A stretch of DNA of 64,000 bases. It comes from Pomphorhynchus laevis. Taxonomy: Eukaryota > Acanthocephala > Palaeacanthocephala > Echinorhynchida > Pomphorhynchidae. Below the pieces are notes generated by a model. It worked only from the letters and a program-made list of their open reading frames with translations, was not told the DNA's origin and ran no database searches. The position numbers were made by a program, and so were the translations under genes. The stretch is from positions 1 through 64,000 of the forward strand of contig WNNJ02003205.1 in assembly GCA_012934845.2 (NCBI GenBank), written 5' to 3'. This document shows, one piece after another, positions 53,636-64,000 of the stretch (position 1 is its first letter; every line of letters begins with the position of its first letter).

Positions 53636-54178
53636 GGAAGGACGAATGATAATTACTGTCATTCGAAACTCTAAGCTTCAGGAAAAACTTTTGCGAGTGT
53701 GGTTCGTAAGGAGGTAGCCAGAACTGTCCTTGCTACCTCTCGTATTGACCATCATTCATCGACCCCGTTACAAATAATTAAGATTTGCGCTGAGGAAAAT
53801 CTGCGAGCTTCAAATATAATAGTAACCGGTTTAGAAGTTTCTTCAGATATTGCTGCTGTAATTAGAGATATATTTACAGACATTGGTGTACAAATACCAC
53901 CTGAATGCAAAATTAATGCACGTCGTCTCACTGCTTACCGACAAGATATACCTGCATGGTTACTAGTAAAATTGAATGAGGGCATGGTGAGAGAGATATT
54001 AAAGAAGAGCCATCAACTAATACATAGCACGCAATTCCATAATGTTTTTGTGAACCCCGATCTATCTCCACCGGAACGAGAAGCTCGAAATGCGCTAAGA
54101 GTTGAACTAAAAGAAAAAGTGCGGCGAATCCATCTCATTATTACGTAGTCCGTGACAACAGAGTGGTGTGTAAAACTG
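53636..54178 (+). pseudogene. LINE C ORF1, C-terminal part
   Basis: The frame from 53699 reads VRKEVARTVLATSRIDHHSS, then SNIIVTGLEVSSDIAAVIRD (RRM-like start), INARRLTAYRQDIPAWLLVK, FHNVFVNPDLSPPEREARNA and RVELKEKV. The NPDLSP..R.AR..L..EL pattern also occurs in LINE B ORF1. An RNA-binding domain is inferred by pattern. A stop near 53675 and a shift near 54140 break it. Confidence 0.6.
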
Positions 54179-54306
54179 TAAAAAATCTTTAACCTCTCAA
54201 TCAATTTCCCAACAAATCATCCCTGAAATGCTCACGACAGAAGTCCACGAAAATACATGCACTCCTTCGAATATATGACGACCAACCTTAAGAGCTCCTG
54301 ATAACA

Positions 54307-54767
54307 TGAAGGCCAATTATTTGGGAGCGTTTAGACTTCTGTTATTTAATGTAGAGGGTTTGCAAAAGCTCATTGATGATGGAATTTTACAGTGGTTCTA
54401 AACATTTGATATTCTCGTTATCGTGGAAACATTAAATACGGGTAAATGTAATATACCAGGATTCTACACTTTTGATCTACCTGCTATCATTGGAACAAGA
54501 GGCCGTCCGTACGGCGGAATTACTCTAGGGTTCAAACCTATAATTAATAACTGGGTTTTCAAACAGTCTAGCAACTCAATTGCGGTTGACACACCTTGTG
54601 CGTTAATTGTAGCTTCATATTACAAACCTTCTCTATCAGCAGCAGATATTATCGATGATATATCACAATTATTAGATGATGTAGATCTATCAAAACCGGT
54701 TATCATCGCAGGTGATTTCAATTCTCGTTATACTTCACCGTTAACGAACAATCTTGGGCAACTGTAA
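54307..54767 (+). pseudogene. LINE C ORF2 AP-endonuclease region
   Basis: MKANYLGAFRLLLFNVEGLQ begins ORF2 at 54307; a stop follows near 54400; then ILVIVETLNTGKCNIPGF (catalytic Glu), RGRPYGGITLGF, ASYYKPS, VIIAGDFNSRY (Asp/Asn). Continuing in another frame: WNGRSCIDFVFSN and a segment with WSLVRKHKPLSC, the last where 'SDH' would be expected. AP endonuclease nicks the target DNA. Confidence 0.65.
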
Positions 54768-55037
54768 GCTTACTTTAGATCTTTAAACCTTATACTCCAT
54801 ATCCCAGTTGAAAAATGGTCGTACGAATCGTGGAACGGTCGAAGTTGTATAGACTTTGTTTTCTCTAATGTCCCGATACATAACATACACCTTGAGCTTG
54901 CAAGCAGATGGTCTCTCGTACGAAAACATAAACCCTTATCATGTATTTTTCACTGTGCTGTAACTAGACACCAACAACAGTCAATTCATAAAAACAGTAA
55001 GAGTAGGAGCATATGCTTTCCATCACTTAATCATCAT

Positions 55038-57055
55038 ATGATTAATAAATCGTTTGATCTTTTGTCAGCTGGCAGGTTGGGAGATAGTATGGATTGCCTA
55101 ACTTCCACCTTATTAGCATCATATTGGGAGAGAAAGATCGGGAAACAGTTCAAACATTACAAGCAAAGACCGGAATGGCTACGTTCTATGCAACACTCAT
55201 TAACCCGATTCAACAAAATATTACGATTTAATCTTGACGTTTTTGAAGAATACTCGTGCTTACGAAAACAATACTGTCGTCTAAATACATCGTGGAGAAA
55301 GGCTCGAATATTACAGGAAGAACAAAATATCATTCTTCAAGCAGAAGTCGCGCCGTGGAAATTAAGAAATCAAAATAAGTACACTACTTCTCAAATTACA
55401 TTATCCATGTGGGTTTCTCATTTTCACACAATTTATAAGAATCCTCTAAAAAAGGATGCATCAATAAGTTTGCCTATAAATTGTATTTCGTCATTAATAA
55501 ACGATAATTCTCTTGACTATGAATTTACCATTCAAGAATTAGAAATGGCAGTAAAATTGATGAAGAATAACAAAGCTTCTGGCCCAGATGACTTATGTGC
55601 CGAACATATCAAATCTTCTTATGCGTTATTAAGTAACTACTGGGCTTTCGTATTCAATTCACTGCTTCATGGTGCTACTATACCTGACTCATGACGGTTT
55701 GTGTAATAAAGAGACTATACAAAGGCAAAGGAAACTCTTATTGCGGAATCGCTTTGGTAAATCACTGCTACAAATTCCTGACTTTAGTCATGTCTATTCG
55801 GTCGGTAAACGATCGAGGTTTTATGCTCCCAAATAAGCAACATGGGTTTCGCCGTGGTAGATCTACGACTGACGCTTTTAGAATTGTTAGGGACCTGGTC
55901 ATTGACTCGTACAGTCGTCACACATCGTTGTATGCAATTTTCATTGATTTTCAAAAAGCATTTGATTCAGTTAATCGAAACATTCTGCTTGATAAACTCC
56001 ATAGAAGATTTGGAATTTCTGGTCGTTTTCTGAATCTATTGCTTGGAGTACTACAACCTAGTTCGGTACGTGTATTTGATGGACTCAGATTTTCGGATTC
56101 GTTTGTGATTGACCGAGGCGTACTACAGGGATACCCTATGAGCCCTCTACTATTTTCATTCTTTTTTGCGGACTTAACGGAGATGCTACGTAGTCTTTCC
56201 TCAAAAATAAAATGTGTTTTGTATGCTGATGATCTCGTCATATTATCGTCAAATGGTATCGCGGCTCAAAAAGCCTTGACAGCCCTAGAGAGGTTTTGTG
56301 TAGTAAAAGAGATATCAATAAATAAACGGAAGTCAAAGGTCCTGAAATTTAGAAAAGGTGGACCGTTATGTCGTAATGACAGATTAGTAATCGACGGTGA
56401 ACCTTTGGAATTTTGTAACAGCCATACATACCTAGGCATTCTACTCACGTCAAGATGGTCTTTTACGCAACATATGGAACAAAAAGCATCGAAACTGGCA
56501 ATAGTTACCTCACTTGATAAAAATATAGGTTCCTTATCTTTTAAAGTCGCGCTAAACTACTTTAGGATCATGCTTCTACCAATAATTACTTATGGAATTC
56601 AGGCAATATTGTTAGATCTAGTGGCAGATAATTTCAGACAATTGGATGCCTGCAAATGGCGCTTTGTCAAGCGGATAGTTGGATTATCTACGGGAATATC
56701 ATCTACTATTGTGGCCTTTCTCGCTCGTTTAGAACAGTGCTCCATCGAAATAAGTGATCGGTTAAAACTTCCACACACAACGGAATTCGACAAAAATGCT
56801 GAAACATTTAAAAATAAATGGAATAATTTGGACAACGATCATAAGCTAACACAAGTTTTCACTCAAACAGCATGGAAAGCAGCTTCTTACTCAAAACGGC
56901 CTTTAGCTTGGCGTGTATCAACACACGGTTATCATGACAAGTATTGTTCAATAAAAATTCAATGTCACAATAGATCAGATATGTGCATATGTATATTCTG
57001 TCGTCATCTTTGCAAATCGATCCTACATGTATTTTCTTGCCCGTACCTTAAATAA
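55038..57055 (+). CDS. LINE C ORF2 reverse transcriptase and C-terminal zinc motif
   Basis: Two adjoining frames (55038-55694, 55691-57055) overlap by 4 bases. The first holds the RT approach: AVKLMKNNKASGPDDLCAEH. The second has the RT palm: QHGFRRGRSTTDAFRIVRDL, IFIDFQKAFDSVNRN (motif A), RGVLQGYPMSPLLF (motif B; Tyr where Asp is usual), VLYADDLVIL (motif C intact), NKRKSKVLKFRKGG, HTYLGILLTSRWS; thumb; RRFGISGRFLNLLL; and closing RVSTHGYHDKYC, CICIFCRHLC, HVFSCPYLK. The frame junction near 55690 falls at the 'SW' after GATIPDS. Confidence 0.8.
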
Positions 57056-57240
57056 CTATCATTAAAAGAGATTGACATGTTACCCACTCAACGATAATCA
57101 GCAATTAAATTCTACATATCCAAAGCGCAATACTGAAGAATGAAAAGAATTATAATTACAAATATTACTCACATTTGTAACTTCACATATTCTTCGTGTA
57201 TTTTGACTATTTATTTGTTTATGATTATTTTTTCCCTGGC

Positions 57241-57515
57241 CGCGAGGGATCGACGGCCGAAGTTGGTTGAGTGAAGAGGTACGTGTAGCAGAAGTGAATT
57301 ACAGGAACGTAGGTGAGTAGAAAGATAGCGAGATTCACTTACAGTTGGCAGATAAAGATAAGAAGAAGAATTACAATGGAGAAGGCGATAAGTTAGACAA
57401 AGCAGACAAAAACTAACGCGATGTTCAATACTTAGCCGTCCAAGTTTTGATAAATAGAAAGATATATGATCGAATTTACGAAGTCGAAAAAAGATGCGCA
57501 CAGCATTGTTAATAT
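57241..57515 (-). mobile_element. LINE family B internal slice (copy 3)
   Basis: Minus strand, 57249-57512 matches 20455-20715 of LINE B (TNFGRRSL, LPTVSESRYLSTHLRSC, CLLCLTYRLLHC). It ends without the 3' UTR and A/T-rich tail, abutting the family C 3' end on the left. Like copy 2, an internal slice. Confidence 0.75.
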
Positions 57516-60324
57516 TGAGATTTTTTAAGACCACTTTGCCTTTCAGCTTGGGTCAAACAAACAAGGACAAACAGATTTGCAAATAAATTGGAAGAATTGA
57601 ATAGAAAATGCTGTAATAAACATTCAAAATAGTTGATTGTTGAATATCAAATCACCATAATCAAATTTAGGTTATGGTGATTTAATATTTGAAAAATATG
57701 AAATATTTAGGTTATTGATAATTATTAAATTATTAATAATTTATTTTTTTTTAAATTTTATTAATAATTTAATAAAATAAAATTATTAATTTTCTTAATA
57801 ATCTTATTATTAATATAATTATTAATAATTTAATTTATTAATATCTTTAATAAATAAAGTTATTATTTAAATATCGAATAGAATATTCGATATTTCGCTA
57901 ACTTATGTTAGCATCTTCAGTAAATTATAGTTTTTCTAATGTACATTGAACTTTTTATATAAGCATTTTTTAAATGCTTTCATAAAAAATAATTAAATAA
58001 AAAAAATTAATTTACTTATTTATTTGAAAAGTAAAGAAACCAAAAAATATTTTTAATATTGACTTTTATTGAAAATGTACAAATTTTATTTGGCAAATTT
58101 TATTTGGACATTTTATTTTTAAATGAATCCTTCTATGCGATCCAGTTGATAAAACAAACGACGTGACTAGACAGAAATCGCCAGATCGAGGCTGTTCAAT
58201 CGGATAAGAGCCTCTTTTAAATGCTTGCATCTGAAATAATAAAGATTTTCAACAACTAAATTATTTATGCAATATACAATTGTCGCTCTGATTCAATGGA
58301 GGCGAAACATTCGATTAAATTCTTTATATATTGACAAAATGGCTGTAACGATGGTATAGTGGCTTCCCCAATGGCATATTCACTTACAAGTATAGGCGGA
58401 ATACTATCAACAATCTAATAACGAACAGAAAATTGATAATTGTCAGTAGAACAAATCAGATCAGATAACGGAGTCTACGTATTTTATATATAAATAAAGA
58501 TTGATAATAAATAATTATTTAATATTTTTTATAATTTATATATGATATTATATATGATATTATTTATGTTGATATTTATAAATGAAATTTAAAATAACCA
58601 ATTTTTATGAATTGACTAAGAATAACAGACGATGTATAAGAATAAGGATTAGCGGTCATCAGGAACAACAGCTATGCTATCAGGGCTCGACCTCTATTCC
58701 TTGACACAAAATAGAAGCGGAGCCGAACACGCGCTAATGACGTATTTCCTCTAATAAAATTTGATTATATAGTGTACCTTATTGTAATACAAAACATATT
58801 GTTTATTACCACCCATAACCATTTTTCGCTTAGTAGATTAAATAAATTTGTAATAATATTTTGTTGATTTATAAGAAAAAGATTTATTATGCTACATAAT
58901 ACAATTTCCGCTCTTATAGTATTTCCTAGTGACGATATATTTGGTAACAAGAAATAATTTTACAATCAGATCAGATAACTGAGTTTACATATTTTATACG
59001 ATATAAATAAAAATAAAGATAAATAATTATAAACAATAAATGATTATGTAAGATTTTATACAATTTATATTGTTTAAATTGAAATTTAAAATAAAAGTTT
59101 ATTAAAATAAAAGTTTAAAATACATAATTTCAGTATTTATGACAGAGGTAAAAATCTCCAAATGAATAAAATGATGATGATATGATTTGAATAAAACCAA
59201 AATATTAATAAAAATCAACGATTGACATGACGTTTACTAATGTTTGACCTACACTACTCTTATCTATAAATTAAATAAATATAAACTGAAGTGAAATAAA
59301 TAATATAATTTAAAAATTTATGAAATTAAACACTAATTAAACATTAATTAATAAAGTCAATTAATTAAATGAATAAAGTAATTATTAATTTTAAAAATAA
59401 TTAAAAGCATTTAATATAAACGTCAAGTTTCGCACTAGAATTTAAAATTTGAAACATTTATAAATAATTGTTTAATTAAAAAATTGTAAATTCCTTAAAA
59501 ATCAGATCAGATGACTGAGTCTACCTATATTATACTATTAATAAATTAAACATTTTATATTTTATACGATTTTTAAATAAAGATAAATAATAAATAATTA
59601 TACGAGATTTTATAAGGATGTTGTAGAATCTTTTCCTCCTTTAATGTTATTCAGCTCATAAATATTTGATAACAAAAAGGCTACTTTTGGATTTTTTACT
59701 GTAATAGATATGCTTGATTCTTATATAAAACTAAATATAATACCAAAGTCGATCGAATGCTTTAATTGTTTAATTAAAAAATTGTAAATTCCTTAAATTA
59801 TTGTAAGAAATTAGAGTTTAATTTCAATTTTATAAAACCAAAAATTAAAATATAAACCACCAATTAAATACCAAAATTATATTTTAGTATAAATTAATAC
59901 GCAATATATTACAAATTATATATTAATGTATTAATGCATTAATAATGCATTAATTTGTTATTATAATCATTATTTTGTTATTCAAAATTCAAAACCTTCA
60001 AAAACTCGAATTACTTAGTTTAAATAGTTTAGTTTTAACTATAATGTTTATAATGATTATATAATATCATTTATTATATTATTTTATTTTATTATTTACT
60101 AAATATTATTTTACTATTTACTATTTTACTATTTACCATTATATATAATATTATATAATAATATATGATTATTTATTATTCTTGTTTTCAATTATTTTTG
60201 TGATATTATATTCCTGTTTCTTACATTTTTGTTTATATATATTTCTGTAATAAAAATAAATATATTACGTTTTTAATATTATGCTTTTAATAGTCACCCA
60301 ATAATTCATCCAATAATAAGTCAT
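57516..60324. other. AT-rich region with repeat R end and old Naiad 3' ends
   Basis: 57892-57925 is the terminal part of repeat R (GATATTTCGCTAACTTATGTTAGC). 58200-58450 has no recognised gene. 58455-59600 holds diverged Naiad ends (separate entry). 59600-60324 is AT-rich, including TATTATTTACT runs near 60100. Confidence 0.45.
58455..59600 (-). mobile_element. Three diverged Naiad 3' ends in a row
   Basis: CAGATCAGATAACNGAGTYTAC blocks at about 58455, 58966 and 59503, each followed by TATTTTATAC-type spacers, are old variants of the Naiad terminus. The first also keeps the hairpin block (58650-58720: GCTATGCTATCAGG, GACCTCTATTCC) and the AGCGGAGCCGAACACG stretch. They are much more diverged than the copies elsewhere, so this is an older generation of the family or a sister family. 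Confidence 0.6.
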
Positions 60325-60395
60325 CCAATAATCAATTATTGGAGCTGGATCAAAGAAAAGAGAAAATTATTTTTGATATTTCGCTAACTTCTTAA
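60325..60395 (-). repeat. Dispersed repeat R, copy
   Basis: Plus strand reads AATTATTGGAGCTGGATCAAAG...GATATTTCGCTAAC, the same order as at 49800-49905. No flanking duplication is obvious. Confidence 0.55.
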
Positions 60396-60614
60396 TATAT
60401 AATCTAATATTATATTTACTATTTTCTAAATATTATTTTACTATTTACTATTTTACCAAATCAATTATCAAATAATTTTAATAAAATTTTAAATAAAATA
60501 TTTAAAAAACATAAAAACAGGTGAGATTTTACCTGCATACACAGTATGGCTTTTTCCTTGCTGTAGAAGTTTTGACATTTCCACGAAAGAAATATGCATC
60601 GATTCAAAATTTTT

Positions 60615-60707
60615 TCAATGGTTGATTCCACGATAAAAGTAAATTGTAATATCCCAGTCCATTTGAGAATATTTCGAAAAAGCTAAAATCACTAAAGGTA
60701 CTGCACT
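60615..60707 (-). CDS. Host gene terminal exon: GCFC/PAXBP1-like (tentative)
   Basis: After a TATTTTGCAG acceptor (60708) the minus strand gives SAVPLVILAFSKYSQMDWDI, TIYFYRGINH and TGA, in phase 0 with the exon at 60997. PAXBP1-type proteins have a 'W.S..LLGNFLQW' helix at this place, which the VPLVILAFSKY..MDW segment resembles. The frame also stays open upstream to 60809. If the exon really ends the gene the C-terminus is shortened. Confidence 0.3.
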   Translation of the reverse strand, partial: SAVPLVILAFSKYSQMDWDITIYFYRGINH

Positions 60708-60996
60708 CTGCAAAATATTTAGATTTCCTTTATTTGAAAGAAAAGGTTTATTTAGAGAACCTTTATCTGAAATAGACACTGGTATCGTAGGAACTTTGCG
60801 GCACCACACTTTTCATTCTGAGCTACACTTAAAATAAAAGAAATGTAACGGAATTTATATTCATAATCTTACGAATTTGGGTATAATGGAATAAATACTT
60901 CGGAATTTAAAGTGTCTTCGATTTGTTCTGTCACGCATTTTTCTATTTCCTATTTAGACAATAAAAACCTGCTTTTTAAGACTAGAATAATAATAC

Positions 60997-61278
60997 CATG
61001 TATTCATCATATTCTCTAATTACGGATTCGCCACAAAATTTAAACAAATAATATATATTTGATATAAGACTTTCACTTTGATTTGTACTGGCTGGGTCAT
61101 AGATACGCGCATAACCTTTACAAAAATAAAAGAATATCGTACTCAACGATTTTTTCTTACGCAACAAAATTGGTAAGATAATTTTCGGAATTAGACCGGC
61201 CATCATTTTCATATCATTTTCGTGAACATTAGCGAATTTCAGTAATTGAATCATCCACGTTTCAGATGAAATAGACGC
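60997..61278 (-). CDS. Host gene exon: GCFC/PAXBP1-like
   Basis: 94 codons between an AATTTTAG acceptor (61279) and a GTATTA donor. Starts ASISSETWMIQLLKFANVHE, then MMAGLIPKIILPILLRKKKS, and YARIYDPASTNQSESLISNI. The pattern 'F.....W...L..y.......llP.iiek.ilP.l.....e..WDP.St.qt..l......l' is the C-terminal helical region of GCFC-domain proteins (PAXBP1, septin-interacting TFIP11 relatives), which act in splicing or transcription. YDPASTNQS matches WDPxSTxQT well. Joins the exon at 63413 in phase 0. Confidence 0.45.
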
Positions 61279-62920
61279 CTAAAATTTGTTTTGATTATTA
61301 GTATTAAAAATTACTTATTTGACGCTTTGATCTAATAAATAGACAGAAAGGTAACACTAGTTCAAACGTTGTATTTTAACCCAGTAGAATTTTAAAGTAA
61401 TTTGAATGCCACTTCAAGGTAATTTAAGTAAATTACTATTTTAGTCAATTAATTTAGAGTTAAAACCATCCGTAATTGCGTAAAGTAAAAATTTCCTTTT
61501 AATCTTTAAAAGTTACGGATAAATAAAAAAATATATTTTTGAGTTAAACAAATTTTATGTTACATTCTTATATGGCTTTTGATGGAACAAAAATATTTAC
61601 AATTATTAAAATTCAAATCATTAAACTAATAAATTTTATTTTAATTATAATTATTTTACATAATTAATTTAAATTCTTTTAATCAATCACATAACCAATT
61701 AATAATTAATTTGGCATTTATATTTTATAAATAATTTATAAATTATTTTAAGTGGTAATAAGTAAAATAATTTGAACAATAAGTAGAAGATAGTAAAATA
61801 CAATTTAATTCAGTTATTTAATTCCATATTCTCAATAACACATTTTGCTATTTATATACGTTTTGAAATTTAAAACCTGTTTTAAAGTTTAAAAAATTAA
61901 AATTTAATGTTATATTACAAAATATACGATTTTTGGAACTATTTAGTCACACAAAACTGTAATAAATTAAAATATTTTCAAGTTTTTATATAGTTTCCGT
62001 ATAGTTACCTCGTTTTGGGATTTCAAAAAATCTATAAATCTACATATAAACCAAAAGCAACAAAAATCTGGTTTTCTGAAATACGTTTATTGTATTTTGT
62101 AATTTTATACAAAACTATTTTTATAATTTGTAATTATAAATCACAAAACTAAATTAGCATATAATTGAATATGAATATATATTTTTAATTATTTAAGATT
62201 TTATTTTCTAACTTAATACAATTCAGTTATTTTTATTTAACTTAATACAAAATAATATTAAATTAGAAATTAATTAAACTAGCAGTAATTTAATTATAAA
62301 GATTTATAATAATAAATAATTACAAATAATAAAACTTCGATAACAGGCAACTATCGAAAATTCGACTAATTTTTAACTAATTTATTACTCTTTTTCAATT
62401 AATGAATAAAATTAAAATGTTATTGTTTAATTTGTGTTACACAATATAATTTTAATTTTATATTCTATATTTTAAATATTGAATATAATTTAAATTCCAT
62501 AGTCAGCTATCGAAAATTCGACTAACGTTAAACTAATTTATTACTCTTTTTCAATAAATCAATAAAATTAAAATGCTATTGTTTAATTTGTACTTTATTT
62601 CTATTTATTTTATACATTCATGCTCACATTACATCTTTTATTTTTGAAAGTAAGATCTACAAACTGTAATTTCATCGTTAATCTTTTTAAATATCTAATT
62701 TAAATCTATTAAGTAAACACTGTCCGTTTTTTAATTTAAGCGATCTCTTTGTGCATATTTTAAATCATTTGAATCATCTTTATATAAATACGTAGATTCG
62801 ATTATAAACATTTAACATAATACACTTGGTAGTTCATATCAACTAAATTTCGTAAACTGTCTTTATACAAATCGATTCGATCGCTATTCTTCATTTTCAA
62901 GTTAATCTTGATGTGAATGT

Positions 62921-62993
62921 TAATGAAGAACTTCTGATAACTTCTTTGATGTTTGTTATTTAGCCACGATCAATACTTAAATTTGTTGACTTT
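62921..62993 (+). repeat. Direct repeat unit 1
   Basis: TAATGAAGAACTTC, a 10-bp extra TGATAACTTC, TTTGATGTTTGTTATTTA, CACGATCAATACTTAAATTTG then a T-run. The second unit is at 63785-63850 without the extra 10 bp; the second unit leads straight into the 21-bp foldback. Confidence 0.75.
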
Positions 62994-63176
62994 TTTTGTC
63001 AAGATGAAATAAAAGGATTTTAGAAAATCCTATTTTATTTTTTCGGAATCGTAATTTAGAAATTGTATGATTTTAATATTTTTTTAAATATTTAAAAATA
63101 TTTTAATATTTTTTTAAAAATATTAAAAATATTCTTTCATAAAAATATTTATAAAATATTTTTTATAAATAATGTT

Positions 63177-63244
63177 TGCCAGTCCTCCTCTGCATCCAGT
63201 AGTGGGAGGGATCTGGCACTGATGAGTCATTGTGATGACGAAAC
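63177..63244 (+). ncRNA. Hammerhead-ribozyme-like motif (stem III open)
   Basis: TGCCAG (63177-63182) pairs with CTGGCA (63213-63218), followed at once by CTGATGA (63219-63225), stem II GTCAT/ATGAC (63226-63230, 63235-63239) with TGTG loop, and GAAAC (63240-63244). Stem I continues inside as CCTCC/GGAGG with a small internal loop, the arrangement that lets stem I contact loop II in natural hammerheads. Stem III is weak (A-U, C-G, G-U with GUU upstream), so cleavage would need a partner or a dimer. All core bases (CUGANGA, GAAA) are canonical. Confidence 0.6.
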
Positions 63245-63412
63245 GGTACTTGCTACTGTTATCGTCGTTCTTCCGCATCTGGCTTCAATGATAACAACGT
63301 ATTTCACGCGGAATGATCTCACTCTCTTTTGAGAAATATTCTTTAAATAATTTAATAATCAAATTGAGATTACAGTAATCTCAATTACATAAATTACAAA
63401 TAAAAATCAAAC

Positions 63413-63609
63413 CTTCAACGGATTCCAACAAAATGCGGCACATCGAAGGACTGATGCAAGAATGGTGAAGGGTATAAACTTCCTGACTACCGAATAACTG
63501 CTTTCATACTTGTCTCGCCACGAATGCAAATTGCCTAGAACTTTCGATATTTCGTAGAAATTATCATTTGTATCAGACCATATGTTAGCGTGTTTACATA
63601 GTAATTTTT
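63413..63609 (-). CDS. Host gene exon: GCFC/PAXBP1-like
   Basis: 197 bases after a TTTTATTTTAG acceptor (63610): KLLCKHANIWSDTNDNFYEI, SKVLGNLHSWRDKYESSYSV, then a segment to WNPLK and a GTTTGA donor. The pattern 'D....Y.e.s.vl.....W...y..sY........p......R.....WNPL' resembles the GCFC core of PAXBP1 proteins. The middle (KFIPFTILASVLRC) is diverged from the expected 'LCLPK.l.PlvR'. It joins the next exon in frame, WNPLK|ASISSE, as the family has. The frame is open throughout. Confidence 0.45.
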
Positions 63610-63784
63610 CTAAAATAAAAAATGATTACTAGTTCAATTTTTTCAAATTTATTTTTATATTAAAAATATAAAAATAAAAGTAAATATAAAAATAAATTTA
63701 TTTACTTTAATGATTAATTTATTATTAATAGAAAATAACAAATAATAAAAAAATAAATAATAAAATAAAAACTAAATGATAACT

Positions 63785-63850
63785 TAATGAAGAACTTCTT
63801 TGATGTTTGTTATTTACCACGATCAATACTTAAATTTGTCGACTTTTTTG
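63785..63850 (+). repeat. Direct repeat unit 2
   Basis: Matches unit 1 at 62921 over about 60 bp (TTTGATGTTTGTTATTTA, CACGATCAATACTTAAATTTG). The end overlaps the left arm of the foldback. Confidence 0.75.
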
Positions 63851-63883
63851 TCGGCTACGTAAGTAGCCGACAAAAAAGTCGAC
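63838..63883. repeat. Perfect 21-bp foldback
   Basis: GTCGACTTTTTTGTCGGCTA-C at 63838-63858 and its exact complement at 63863-63883 around GTAA. Same geometry as 18763-18808 (21-bp arms, 4-base spacer). Confidence 0.9.
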
Positions 63884-64000
63884 GTTTGTGTCTAGAGCTT
63901 TTAAATTAAACTCGCGAGATTTCATGTAGCTTCCTACCATTGGAATTTATTGACAAATTGAACAGGAAAAATTTTGATTTTTTTGTTTAAAAAATGACGA

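Larger units (their letters stand above)
53040..57235 (+). mobile_element. LINE family C, copy 5: nearly full length
   Basis: Plus strand. 5' UTR with three CGACGACAACC-like units (53054-53106), ORF1 in two pieces (53189-53617 and 53636-54178), ORF2 from 54307 with endonuclease, RT and C-terminal zinc motif to 57055, and a 3' UTR of about 180 bp that stops where a LINE B slice begins (57241). A few stops and shifts break it, but domains are complete. Clade is not certain: the RT reads like the APE-type I/Jockey groups. Confidence 0.8.
61279..63412 (-). other. Large AT-rich intron of the GCFC-like gene
   Basis: 2.1 kb between the two exons. It holds AT-rich sequence, a near-duplicate TTAAACTAATTTATTACTCTTTTTCAAT unit (about 62370 and 62530), the first unit of a direct repeat (62921-62993) and a hammerhead-like motif on the opposite strand (63177-63244). 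No other gene seen. Confidence 0.4.

Noticed and set aside
61300-63170. Possible further small exons in the GCFC-like intron
   Set aside because: Frames are short, AT-driven and without paired splice signals.
1-64000. CRISPR arrays, rRNA genes, bacterial operons
   Set aside because: No regularly spaced repeats, no rRNA-like sequence and no operon structure; intron signals and retroelements point to a eukaryote.

Overview
This 64-kb window is an AT-rich animal chromosome segment, probably from an insect or another arthropod. The gene content points there (multi-exon genes with GT-AG introns, several LINE lineages, Penelope-like elements), but the species cannot be fixed from the sequence. Almost everything recognisable is retroelement. 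Host coding sequence is limited to a few short exons.

The dominant family is a Penelope-like element (PLE) whose GIY-YIG endonuclease lies upstream of the reverse transcriptase (RT), as in the Naiad/Chlamys group of permuted PLEs. About ten copies are present: 1.0-4.1, 4.5-4.9, 6.7-7.8, 8.2-9.4, 11.7-13.2, 13.7-20.3, 29.0-35.0 and 42.4-44.8 kb, plus three old 3' ends at 58.5-59.6 kb. They share a 3' hairpin block that can be folded like a hammerhead. A PLE fragment of another kind lies at 28.4-29.0 kb.

Four LINE families are nested among them. Families A and B (CR1/L2-like, with AP-type endonuclease) share a 3' tail; A lies at 14.9-18.8, 22.7, 24.7-26.8 and 35.6-38.5 kb, and B at 20.3-24.2 kb with two internal slices at 49 and 57 kb. 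Family C (AP-endonuclease type with a C-terminal Cys/His motif) fills 47.6-57.2 kb. Family D (restriction-like endonuclease type) lies at 9.5-11.4 and 38.9-41.1 kb. C and D both start with the same cysteine-rich CXC-like motif. One broken Ty3/Gypsy LTR element (30.5-34.1 kb) sits inside a Naiad copy.

Two host genes can be inferred from spliced exons. On the + strand, exons at 27.9-28.1, 42.0-42.3 and 46.5-46.7 kb read like a RAD51-paralogue/RecA-fold ATPase: Walker A first, then a Walker B-like strand, then an ILITDQ strand. Its inferred introns of about 14 kb and 4.3 kb hold most of the middle of the window. On the - strand, exons between 63.6 and 60.6 kb resemble the C-terminal region of PAXBP1/GCFC proteins. 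Its large intron carries, on the opposite strand, a hammerhead-ribozyme-like sequence with complete stems I and II at 63.18-63.24 kb. The left edge has the end of an OTU-protease-like ORF.

The rest is AT-rich non-coding DNA with short dispersed repeats, minisatellites and two perfect 21-bp foldbacks.
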